Positions 35,754-44,900 of a stretch of 64,000 bases of DNA are shown piece after piece. The position numbers and the translations under genes are program-made. The stretch's first letter is position 1; each line of letters opens with the position of its first letter. This DNA is from Haemonchus contortus. Taxonomy: Eukaryota; Nematoda; Chromadorea; Rhabditida; Trichostrongylidae. The stretch is taken from assembly GCA_000469685.2 (NCBI GenBank), contig LS997566.1, positions 23,954,432 through 24,018,431 of the forward strand, read 5' to 3'. The notes below the pieces were generated by a model, which was not told the origin of the DNA, did not search any database, and saw only the letters and a program-made list of their open reading frames with translations.

Positions 35754-38700
35754 ACTGGCGATCAGGACAACGACTTCAAGGACTACGCCGCCATCGCCGG
35801 GATGCCAGAAGACTCTGCAATGAAGGACCTGCTGCAGATGATGGCAAATCAACAGAAGCTGCTCGTCGACCTGCTCCAGAAAATGGCAACGTCCACAACT
35901 GCACCGCAAGAGACGCTGTTCGACCGGATCTCGAGGAGAATTGAAAAATTCTCCTACGATGCGGACCAAGACGACCACTTCGATCTATGGTTCAACCGAC
36001 ACAAGGACATCTTCGAGGTCGACTGCCAAGGGATGGAAGAAGCGAAAAAGACACGCTTGCTCGTCGCTGCCCTTGACGCTGCAAGCCACACTCGCTTCGT
36101 TCGCCACATCCTGCCCAAGGAACCACGAGACTTGAACTGGACGGACACGGTCGAAACGCTGAAGACGCTATTCGGCACCAAGAAAAGCGTTTTTCGACGC
36201 CGTTTCGAATGTTTCCGGATGAACTTCTCGCCGAACGAAGACATTGACAACTTCGTCAACGTACTCAAGGCTCGCGCTCTGGAAGCCAACTTCAAAGACA
36301 TCAGGCAGGATACGCTAGAATGCCTAGCCCTGGTGTTCGCCTTCCAGGCTCCAGAGCTGGCTGACTACCGCGTTCGCTTCCTTCGCAAGCTGGACGAAGA
36401 CGAGAGGACTACCGTCGACGATCTAGCCAGGGAGTACCACGCCTGGAAGTCGGTCAAAGACGACTCCAAAATCGTCGAAGCCGCCAACTCACCGGAAATC
36501 CGCACTGTCCAGAAGAGGAAGAAACTACGACTTCCCACCGCAACCAAGCCTCGACTTCCGCCATCACCGTGTCCGATCTGCCAACAGCAACATTGGAAGA
36601 AGGATTGCCCGCAAAACCGCAGAGCTACCAGTGCCGCTCAGGAGTCAAGAACTGCACCACCCCGTCGCGCCAAGCAGTCATCACCGCGCACATGGTACCA
36701 ACGAGCCATCGGCCGCACAGGAGATGTCCAAAAGTACCTGGAAGTTCACATCAATGGACATCCCACTCGACTCCAGTTGGACACCGGCGCCGACGTCACC
36801 ATCATCTCTCGTCCAACCTGGGTGCAACTCGGAAGTCCGCGTCTAGAGAAGACCTCTGACGTCTTCAAGGGAGCCAATGGTCTACCATTGCCAATTCACG
36901 GAAAATTTGACGCTGATTTCAAGGTAATGGACAACCAAGGAAAGGCTCATCCTGGAGAAGGCGTCTGCTACGTCTCCGACGACAACGACCTTCTTGGCAT
37001 CACATGGATCGAGCAAATCTCGGACTTCAACTCAGTCCTGAAGAGATTCAATATCCAGAAGGTGCAGACGCTCAACTACGACGCAATCCGAGACAAGACG
37101 ATCGCCAAGCTGAAGCACCACTTCACGGATGTCTTCAAGCCGGAACTTGGACGCTGTACCAAAACCAAGGCGACGCTCTACCTCAAGCCCGATGCTCACC
37201 CGGTTTTCATCAAGAAGAGACCGGTTCCCTACGCCTCTTTACCGCTTCTCGACGCTGAGATCGACCGACTTGTGGCACAGAACGTCATCTCCGCCGTCGA
37301 CCATTCGCAGTGGGCCGCGCCAATCGTCGTTGTGAGAAAGGCCAATGGATCCATCCGACTTTGCGCCGATTTCTCGACTGGACTCAATGACGCACTGCTG
37401 TTGCACCGGCACCCACTGCCCACCGCAGAGGACGTCTTCACCAAGCTCAACGGCGGAACCGTCTTCTCCCAGATCGACTTCGCCGACGCTTACCTACAGG
37501 TCGAAGTCGACGACGACTCCAAGGAGCTCCTCACAATCAACACGCATCGAGGACTCTACCGCTACAATCGCTTGCCGTTTGGAGTCAAATCAGCGCCTGG
37601 CATCTTCCAGCAGATTATCGACTCCATGATCTCTGGACTCAACGGCGTTGCTGCCTACCTCGACGACGTCATCGTCACCGGCCGCACCCTTTCCGAGCAC
37701 AACGCCAACCTGGAAGCCCTCTTTTCAAGGATATCCGCATACGGCTTCCGCGTCCGCGCCGACAAGTGCCACTTCGTGATGACCCAGCTGACCTACCTCG
37801 GGAACGTCATCACCGCTGCTGGACGCCGACCCGATCCCAAGAAGATCGATGCAATTACTCAGATGCCAAAACCGAAGGATACCGCCCAGGTCCGGTCATT
37901 CCTCGGTCTCATCAACTACTATGGAGCCTTCGTTCCAGAGATGCGTCAGATCCGCGCGCCGCTCGACGCACTGCTCAAGAAGGACACTCCATTCAACTGG
38001 AATCCCGAATGCGACGCCGCTTTCGAACGCGCCAAGGAAGTGCTCGCTTCGGACCTGCTCCTTACTCACTACAATCCAGATCTACCGATCGTCGTCGCGG
38101 CCGACGCTTCAGACTATGGAATAGGAGCAGTCATCTCCCATCGTTACCCAAATGGTTCAGAGAAAGCCGTCTATCACGCAAGCCGCTCTCTCAGCGCCAC
38201 GGAGAAGAACTACGGACAAATAGAAAAGGAAGGACTTGCCCTCATCTACGCCGTCCGCAAGTTTCACCGCTACATCTATGGACGCCACTTCACTCTTCTC
38301 ATGGACCACAAGCCACTTTTGGCCATTTTTGGATCGAAGAAAGGAGTCCCAGCATACTCGGCGAACCGTCTACAACGCTGGAGACTCACACTACGCGCCT
38401 ACGATTTTGACATCGAGTATCGGAGCACCACCAGCTTCGGACAAGCCGACGCACTCTCGCGCCTCATTTCCGCTCAGTCGCCACCGGAGGAAGACGTCAT
38501 AATAGCCACAATCGCCAGGGACGTGAACGCCATCTTTCGCGACAATGTCAACCGTCTACCGGTCACTGCCGAAGATGTAGCACGTGCAACCGCTGAGGAC
38601 GACTGCCTACGTCAAGTTCTGAACCACGTCGTTCACAACAACTGGCCGAAGAAACCATCACCAATCGTTGCCAATTACGCCCACCTGCGCAACGATCTCT

Positions 38701-39428
38701 CAACGCAACAAGGATGCCTACTCTTCGGGAGCCGCATCATCATTCCGCTAGCACTCCAGCCAACTGTTATGAGAGCGCTCCACGAAGGACATCCAGGAAT
38801 GAATAGGATGAAGGCTCTTGCTCGCAGCCACGTATTCTGGACGAAGATCAACGACGACTTGGAGAGGCTCGTTCGTACCTGCGTCGCCTGTCAGGAAACC
38901 GCCAAGTCACCCGTCAAGAACACACTTTGTTCATGGTCTCGCCCGGATGCGCCTTGGAGCCGTATTCACATTGATTTCGCTGGCCCAATTGAAGGAATTT
39001 CCTACCTAGTGGTCGTCGACGCTTTCTCGAAATGGCCGGAAATCATACCAATGACTTCCACCACCTCTACTGCAACGCTAAGGGAGCTCCGACGTCTATT
39101 CGCGCAAATCGGACTACCTCAGACAATCGTCTCAGATAACGGAACTCAATTCACCTCCGCTGAGTTCCAGGATTTTTGCCGAATCAATGGAATCAAGCAC
39201 GTCCGGTCGCCACCGTTTCATCCTCAGTCAAACGGACAAGCTGAACGGTTCGTCGACACATTCAAACGCTCAATCGGAAAGATTAGGAGCAAAGGACCGG
39301 CCGTGGACGCTCTACACACACATTTCTCTTCACTTATAGGAACACGCCGTGCACCGCATCACCCGATGGACGATCTCCAGCAGAAAACTTCATCGGTCGA
39401 CGCCTTCGCAGCACGCTGGACTTGCTGA
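35703..39428 (+). CDS. Gypsy Gag-Pol polyprotein, frameshifted near the integrase C-terminus
   Basis: The start is taken at the ATG inside the 5' LTR (35703), since upstream codons belong to flanking DNA; an internal Met is possible. Positions from that Met: capsid-like region to about 270; zinc knuckle CPICQQQHWKKDC near 290 (C-x2-C-x3-H-x4-C, one residue short of the usual spacing); aspartic protease LDTGAD near 360; reverse transcriptase with YLDD near 652; RNase H near 800 (ADASDYG); integrase zinc finger near 1029-1060 (HEGHPG..C..C); and integrase core IHIDFAGP, SDNGTQF and NGQAERF at about 1087-1182. Gag and Pol share a single frame. The frame is lost at a CA-dinucleotide run at 39314-39322, after which 35 or so unrelated codons lead to a stop. 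Confidence 0.92.
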   Translation: MASNEPSCSSRLPKDTTTGDQDNDFKDYAAIAGMPEDSAMKDLLQMMANQQKLLVDLLQKMATSTTAPQETLFDRISRRIEKFSYDADQDDHFDLWFNRHKDIFEVDCQGMEEAKKTRLLVAALDAASHTRFVRHILPKEPRDLNWTDTVETLKTLFGTKKSVFRRRFECFRMNFSPNEDIDNFVNVLKARALEANFKDIRQDTLECLALVFAFQAPELADYRVRFLRKLDEDERTTVDDLAREYHAWKSVKDDSKIVEAANSPEIRTVQKRKKLRLPTATKPRLPPSPCPICQQQHWKKDCPQNRRATSAAQESRTAPPRRAKQSSPRTWYQRAIGRTGDVQKYLEVHINGHPTRLQLDTGADVTIISRPTWVQLGSPRLEKTSDVFKGANGLPLPIHGKFDADFKVMDNQGKAHPGEGVCYVSDDNDLLGITWIEQISDFNSVLKRFNIQKVQTLNYDAIRDKTIAKLKHHFTDVFKPELGRCTKTKATLYLKPDAHPVFIKKRPVPYASLPLLDAEIDRLVAQNVISAVDHSQWAAPIVVVRKANGSIRLCADFSTGLNDALLLHRHPLPTAEDVFTKLNGGTVFSQIDFADAYLQVEVDDDSKELLTINTHRGLYRYNRLPFGVKSAPGIFQQIIDSMISGLNGVAAYLDDVIVTGRTLSEHNANLEALFSRISAYGFRVRADKCHFVMTQLTYLGNVITAAGRRPDPKKIDAITQMPKPKDTAQVRSFLGLINYYGAFVPEMRQIRAPLDALLKKDTPFNWNPECDAAFERAKEVLASDLLLTHYNPDLPIVVAADASDYGIGAVISHRYPNGSEKAVYHASRSLSATEKNYGQIEKEGLALIYAVRKFHRYIYGRHFTLLMDHKPLLAIFGSKKGVPAYSANRLQRWRLTLRAYDFDIEYRSTTSFGQADALSRLISAQSPPEEDVIIATIARDVNAIFRDNVNRLPVTAEDVARATAEDDCLRQVLNHVVHNNWPKKPSPIVANYAHLRNDLSTQQGCLLFGSRIIIPLALQPTVMRALHEGHPGMNRMKALARSHVFWTKINDDLERLVRTCVACQETAKSPVKNTLCSWSRPDAPWSRIHIDFAGPIEGISYLVVVDAFSKWPEIIPMTSTTSTATLRELRRLFAQIGLPQTIVSDNGTQFTSAEFQDFCRINGIKHVRSPPFHPQSNGQAERFVDTFKRSIGKIRSKGPAVDALHTHFSSLIGTRRAPHHPMDDLQQKTSSVDAFAARWTC
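35756..35773 (+). promoter_or_regulatory. tRNA primer-binding site
   Basis: TGGCGATCAGGACAACGA starts two bases after the 5' LTR. TGG is the complement of a tRNA CCA end, as expected for minus-strand priming. The tRNA was not identified. The site lies inside the open gag frame. Confidence 0.7.
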
Positions 39429-39940
39429 AGCCTAGCCATTCGCCAGAAGATAGGCCAGACATCGTCATGGAGATGCAGTTCAATAGACGACATGGAGCCA
39501 AGCCGAAGACGTTCGAGCCTAAGAACCTTGTTTTCGCTCGCGACCTCCGCTCCGGACAACCCAGATGGTCCCCCGGACATGTTCTACGACGACATGGACG
39601 CACGCTATACGACGTGTTGGTTCAAGGATCCATCTGGAAGCGCCACGCCAATCAACTTCGCCCACGTGACTCACTGGGAGAAACAATTGATCTGACAAAT
39701 GCATTCGACATGCCGTTCAATTCCTCACCAGACTCGCCTTCAGGGACGTCATCCACACTACCGTCGTCTCCTATGGCCACTACAGCCCCGCTCACGACAA
39801 CAACGACGACAACAACGACGACGACTGCACCACCAGCGCCTCCTGCCGTTGCACCGCGCCGTTCGACCCGCACTCGACGCCCTCCAGACTTCCTTCAGAT
39901 TGACCCGTACGCCAAGTCGTACCGGGGTCGTCAATCTTAG
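39326..39940 (+). pseudogene. Displaced C-terminal part of gypsy integrase
   Basis: Immediately after the CA run the integrase continues in a different frame. It shows YRNTPCTASPDGRSPAE, then the C-terminal integrase block with DVLVQGSIWKRHANQLRPRD, and a Thr/Pro-rich tail (a threonine run at about 39796-39825). It ends at a TAG overlapping the polypurine tract. A length change in the dinucleotide repeat is enough to explain the split. Confidence 0.88.
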
Positions 39941-39948
39941 GGGGGAGG
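39939..39948 (+). promoter_or_regulatory. Polypurine tract (plus-strand primer)
   Basis: AGGGGGGAGG directly abuts the TGTTGG start of the 3' LTR. This is the standard place of plus-strand priming in LTR retrotransposons. Confidence 0.85.
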
Positions 39949-40130
39949 TGTTGGGGCATCTGTGATCTCTACTAGTACAGTAGTTGATCTTGTATAGTAC
40001 TGACCTGCCCGGTTTGACCAGGAGATCTGGCGGGCCGGAGCAGTATATAAACTGTAACTATGTTGTACATTTATCATTCATGGCTTCTAATGAACCTTCC
40101 TGCTCTTCCCGACTTCCCAAGGACACAACA
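39949..40130 (+). repeat. Complete 3' LTR of the gypsy element
   Basis: This 182-bp repeat begins TGTTGGGGCA and ends GGACACAACA, with short inverted ends TGTTG/CAACA. It carries a TATATAA box. Its last 98 bp match the truncated 5' LTR. Confidence 0.93.
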
Positions 40131-40209
40131 ATGATCCTCGCAACCACCGCCTAATAAGCTTGTTGATTGCTCTTTACAGGCTGTTCACGGGTACAACGCG
40201 TTGTTTAAT

Positions 40210-40620
40210 CTAAAAATAGGAAAATCCTGAAAATTCTTGAACAACAGTACCTCGTTCTATGATGCTGATGTTCCTACAAGCAAGCTCCAGCCTTGTCAGC
40301 TTGTGGCTAGTATTGAGTCAAGAAGCCTTCTTCATCGTCTCTCGTGTGATATATTCGTTAGAGCGGATAGAGCGCCAAACGGTCGTACGCGAGACTGATA
40401 AATCCATCTGAGCTCGGATCTGACTCACAGACAAAGAAGTATTGGCCACAAGGCCGGCTATTCTCCTGTTGTCCTGAGCAGTCAAAATATGTGGACGGCA
40501 AGGAATAGGTTGTGAGCGATAGCTGCCAGGATCTTGAATGAATCTAGCAATCCATGAAAACACGGGCCTCAGAAGGAGCGGCCCTAACCTTTGCAGGAAT
40601 TAAGAAGACCCTATTGATTT
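40210..40620 (-). mobile_element. Tc3-like transposase fragment (N-terminal DNA-binding part)
   Basis: On the minus strand, DPGSYRSQPI, then RPHILTAQDNRRI and VSQIRAQMDLSVSRTTVWRS match the bipartite helix-turn-helix of Tc3-family transposases. After a stop near 40318 a further piece (LNTSHKLTRLELACRN) fits the region leading to the catalytic core, which is missing. To the right, CACATACTTTTGA occurs twice in direct orientation (near 40660 and 40830) and may be an element end. Confidence 0.7.
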
Positions 40621-40629
40621 CTTAAATAT

Positions 40630-41770
40630 CTCGGTTATATGTTTGTTTTTGCTAAGTGTGCACATACTTTTGAGACAGAGAGAAGTTTTCTTTCACAAAA
40701 AATTGTGTTAGCAGCTACGATGTCTTCTCCGAAAAAGTGTTCGTAGGTTATCGCACACAAGGAAATGAAAGGTGAGGGTCACAGGGTACAGAGAGCAAAG
40801 GTATTCCCATAAAAACAAAATGTTGGGTGCGCACATACTTTTGAAACATCTATATATATTATATGAAAAACGTCAACTTTCGATGGGCCGGTTATACCAA
40901 TAGAAGAGATGATGGCAGATAGACAAGAAGAGCAATTGACTTAAGTGAGCTCCCGCAGGATTCTCACGATATGGCGGAAGGCCGCTGGGGGACTGTGCTC
41001 GTTTACAAGTAATGCAGCTGCTCATGCGACTGAACAACACCCAACTGTCAAAGGACTGCAAATCAACCGTGGGAGACAATCGTGAAAAGCAGAAGCCAAT
41101 AGTTTGCTGTGGTGCTCTTACATGAGTGAAGACTAGCCGTATTAGAATAAGCAAGGCATTTGAGCTGCAGCTCCTTTGCGAGCTTATGTGCGTGCTGTTC
41201 TCTGCTGTCGTGGCTTAATCAGGCCGGCATAACACGACCATTTAGGGTGTGTACGTCATGCAATATTCTTGGAACCACAGGCACATTCCAGGGGAAAAGC
41301 TCAAAACCTTTTTTACCGTGAATTGTGCTGTTAAAAATGCTGCTGTTCAAGAAGGTTCTGGTAAATTGTAAATAAGATTTTGTAGCACGGATAACTTACA
41401 TCTAGCGCTTGACGCTGCTAGAGATAGGATGTGGGTCTACTTATCCGGAGTTTGCTTAGCCCCCGAATCACTTAAGAGCTAGGTTGTTATGGAGCCGACA
41501 AAAGAATAAGAGGAAATCACAGTCGTAGGCGACGATAAAAATAAGTTTCGACGGTTTTTTCTAGTGGCCTTTTCGTTGCACTTATTGCAAAGCGTGTTCG
41601 TGGTCTAATCAGTAAACAGAATAGAGCCGATTATTTAAGATCATCCATATTCTCGCCGTTCTTACGCGGAGCGTATGTACTCATCAAACAAGAATAAATA
41701 AACGGTGATCAACGGTACCTTCGAAGGAATTAACGGAATGTGTATATATCAGCTAAAAATTTGCTCTGTT
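40630..41770. other. Spacer with short direct repeats, no gene
   Basis: It contains the two direct CACATACTTTTGA copies described with the Tc3-like fragment. The remaining frames are short and unrecognised. Confidence 0.4.
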
Positions 41771-42620
41771 CATGCCAAGAAGACACATATCTCTAAACAT
41801 GCTGATATTTATAGTTCTCACACGCTTAAATGAATGTCCCACTTAAAGTAAAAAAAATCAGAAAAATATTTCAGAGCAAAGTATTGAAGCCATGTTGACC
41901 TGCCGAACTTGATGCTTGAAAAAGGATATCTGTGTTTCATCAATAGTCTGGCATCAAGTATGCTCTTCAAAGAACGCGGCAACTACCAACCCATCTTCGA
42001 AGTTAACAATAAAAATAGCAATAAAACATGGTAGCGACACTTTTCAACCATTACAATTTGGGATAATATCAAAGCTGGTAAACAATGGATATAACGGCAA
42101 TTTCGAAATTGCTCAATGAAACTTTCTAGGGAGTTTGAAAAAACTAACCTTGTTGACCTTATCCCTACTACAAAATTTTGTATGTGCTCCTCATTTCACG
42201 TGATCCGAGTTTCTGAATGAATCGAATTTATTTGTTCCTGTTAAGTGACCTCTGTAGAGAATCTGTCATGTTTTTGGAAAATTGGGATTCTGAGCCATTG
42301 TTTTTTATTGATTTTGTTAAATTTCTGTCGTTAGGGATACAAATAGTGTCGTAGGGTCGCGAATAGTGTCGTACACATGCATCTTTGAAACACTGATAAA
42401 CAAGTTGCTAATTGAAGCGGTGGATTCGAATGCTGCTGTATCCGCAAGTAAGATACTAAGTGCTAAGAGACTCAAACTTAATTTTTCGCGGGAATAAATA
42501 CAAAGAACTCGTGAAAATCGAAAATTTGTTATGTATCTGGATTCATCAAAGGTAGAGCTTTCTCCGATTTCGCATTCAAGTCGATTAGAGTACTTAAGCG
42601 AGAGTTCATTTGTTGTTTAC
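41770..42620 (+). repeat. Unclassified dispersed repeat, copy 2
   Basis: This is the diverged counterpart of 8120-8700, colinear over several hundred bases. It contains an extra segment (about 42170-42470) compared with copy 1, including a short tandem duplication around AATAGTGTCGTA (about 42344-42371). Confidence 0.55.
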
Positions 42621-42671
42621 TAATTTGGGTACGCAAAAATATATCGCGTTACAAAACAGAGCAAAACACAG

Positions 42672-44027
42672 TTAGACAACACAACTCGAGGTGCTCCAGA
42701 TGGCAAAGGAAATAAAGACCATAATTAGAGGCAAACAAAGAAAAAGTAATCCGATCATGAAGGAAACAAAAAGTTTCATCATAATAAAAAATACAAACGG
42801 AGAACACTGGATGCAGAGAATGGCTTCAGGAAGTCCGAAAGCAGACAGTGACAACTTGAAAGCATCATTGTCAAGCAATTTATTGGAGTCCGCAACCACT
42901 CGGATGGAAAACAATGCAGTTCTGCTTACCAAAGCCAAGAGCTCGTGTTCACCACCTCCGGTGTTGAAAGAAGCTAGAGTGAAAAATTTTTCAAAGACGA
43001 GGTGTGTTTTCCCAGCGAATATCTCGAAAGCCATTTGTAATTCGGAACGTCATGATGACAGCTCCGTTTCGTCACGTCTGGAATAAAGTGATAGCCAAGT
43101 CCACTCCAGCGTAAAGCACGCTAAAATTATTCTGAATGTTTTCAAAATAGTTAATATACTTCTTCAATAAGGGGATAAGACAGTGGAATCACTGTTAACA
43201 ATAGGGCGAATGTAAGTTTTAAAGGCGCGCAGAAGCGCATCACAACTTTTTGTGTGCAAAGCTCCGAAAAGACTGTATATCTTGGAGTTTGCTTTGTTTA
43301 TATGCTTTTTACTCTACTTCGTTAGTTGTGCCGTCCCGTAAGGCACACGAAAATAACTAATAATAATCCAAATAAATGCCAGGACTAAATAGTTGAAAAA
43401 TTACTGAGAGGAACTAGGTTCCCCATTACATTGGGGTCATGAAGCGGACCAGGTGTGCCAATGTGCCACGAGAAGAAGAACGACTCATGCCTCGAGTCGC
43501 AGTGACAAGGACTGACCGTCTTCATCGATTACACCTGAGTCAGACCAGCGTAGATGGAAAAGATTTTCGAAATTACGACGCGACACCAAACGACTTTGAT
43601 CGTATAAGATCTTGCGAAGTCTTTCGATATTTCTTTGAAAAGCTAAAAGCTGGCCATTACTGGTACGAAAAACATCAGCAGCGGCTACATTCATTCGACC
43701 TTGTTCGACATGACGATTAGCCTGGGTTAGAAATGCACGGATGGTATTCATTAGTGCAAAATTTTCGACGAAACATTCAGTAAAATAATAACCACGCGGA
43801 AAGCGAGAATGCTCATCGAAAGGGGCAACGTGCCGGATATGGTTAAGAGCCTGATAAACACGATTTTGCTCGGCTCGCACAGAAAGGTTAGCGTCGGCAA
43901 GAGTATTGATCCACAAAAGCAGATCAGCTCTTGAATACCAACGCGCCAAGCTGGCGGATTCCAACGCAAATTCGGCACCTTCCCAAGAAGACGAGGTATA
44001 CGGCAGTTTCGAGTTAGATGCGCAAAA
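42672..44027 (-). CDS. Unidentified membrane protein, 3' part of a host gene
   Basis: Exons phased by eye on the minus strand: 44027-43517 (170 codons plus one base, acceptor AAAACAG, donor GTCAGT) and 42973-42930 (donor GTAAGC). A last exon starts either at an acceptor within 42790-42800 (before CSPFVFF) or a little upstream, and ends at the stop at 42672. Phases agree. The first exon is polar and well conserved in appearance (SSWEGAEFALESASLARWYS, ALNHIRHVAPFDEHSRFP). The last encodes one or two long hydrophobic segments (FVFFIMMKLFV, FMIGLLFLCLPLIMVFISFA), so the C-terminus is probably in a membrane. The intron 42974-43516 carries a CR1 relic. The 5' exons were not found. No family is recognised. 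Confidence 0.5.
43060..43330 (-). mobile_element. CR1-like LINE remnant (thumb)
   Basis: The minus strand reads NSKIYSLFGALHTKSCDALL, then AFKTYIRPIVN and, in a shifted frame, KKYINYFENIQNNF. These correspond to the F.tYvRP.vE and KKdId.iE.vQr blocks of CR1 reverse transcriptase thumbs. It lies in the intron of the unidentified membrane protein gene. Confidence 0.55.
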
Positions 44028-44029
44028 CT

Positions 44030-44900
44030 GTTTTAATTTTATGGTCATGGAAAAAAAGTTTGTCATTTGTTAGGAACCCAGTACTCCAGACCCATCAACG
44101 AAAAAGGTCACTCATCTGACGTTAACATCGTTAACATGATGTTTATCTTTGTCCATAGTCAGTCGGCAAATGAATTCAAATGTGGAAAAATTAGGTAACA
44201 CTCAACATAAAATACAACACAAAATAAACACAAGAGATTCAAGGTGAACCGTAACAATGGGAAAATCTAATCCAAAAGCATGCATGTCCAATCGGGTATC
44301 AGGTTTTCGGGTGTTAAGTATTCCTTATCCCTAACAACCTGATCCCAGGCCTACCAAACGTGGCTGCCAGTAAATGGTCACGCTATGACAAGACCGAACA
44401 TAACATATAGTGAGAATCAGGTCAAACCGTTAATGCCAAGCATAGGCCGGACAAGGCAAGACATGTAGCAGTGGGATTCCTGATAACAAAGAAAGACAAT
44501 TGTGATTTTAAACAAATCCGTGCCCATTTGTTAAAATTTTTTGGTCGGTTGGTTCGCTTCGCCTCTCACTTAGACGAACCACTTTGTTCTAACTGTCCCT
44601 CGGGGCTCGCCAGTAAGTAAGGGACATTAGGAAGTAAAGTATATGTAAGGTGTCAACGTGGTGAACCAACTATCTATCACTAAAAAGGAGTATATCATGA
44701 TAAAGAAATAGAACAACAAAAAAAAGTAACAAGGACACAAAATTGTAAGTAGTGTAAAACTAAATGCAAGAGGAGTCCCAAAATAGAGAAGTCATCTAAG
44801 TCCGATAGAATGATACTGTACTAGGAACTTGTCCTGTAATCAACGGAGCGTATTATCTGACAAAGATGTGATACATGAAAACTTTACGAAAATATTCACA
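44030..44900. other. Spacer with GC-rich hairpin-prone islands
   Basis: No gene is seen. Inverted repeats include GGTTCG...CGAACC near 44549-44580, GTCCCT...AGGGAC near 44597-44627 and ATCAGGTT...AACCTGAT near 44298-44343, against an increasingly AT-rich background. Their role is unknown. Confidence 0.4.

Larger units (their letters stand above)
35656..40130 (+). mobile_element. Ty3/gypsy LTR retrotransposon, near-complete, 5' LTR truncated
   Basis: It consists of a 5' LTR remnant (35656-35753), a primer-binding site at 35756, one long gag-pol frame (to 39428, continued in another frame to 39940), a polypurine tract and a complete 182-bp 3' LTR (39949-40130) bounded by TGTTG...CAACA. The 98 bp of LTR present on both sides look identical, so insertion was recent. 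Domain order PR-RT-RNaseH-IN defines Ty3/gypsy. The first 84 bp of the 5' LTR are missing and no target duplication can be read. Confidence 0.93.

Noticed and set aside
37766..38410. 214-codon plus-strand frame as a gene
   Set aside because: It is an alternate-frame shadow of the reverse transcriptase and RNase H region of gypsy pol.
42691..43086. 131-codon plus-strand frame
   Set aside because: It is antisense to exons of the minus-strand membrane protein gene and a CR1 relic, with low-complexity lysine-rich composition.
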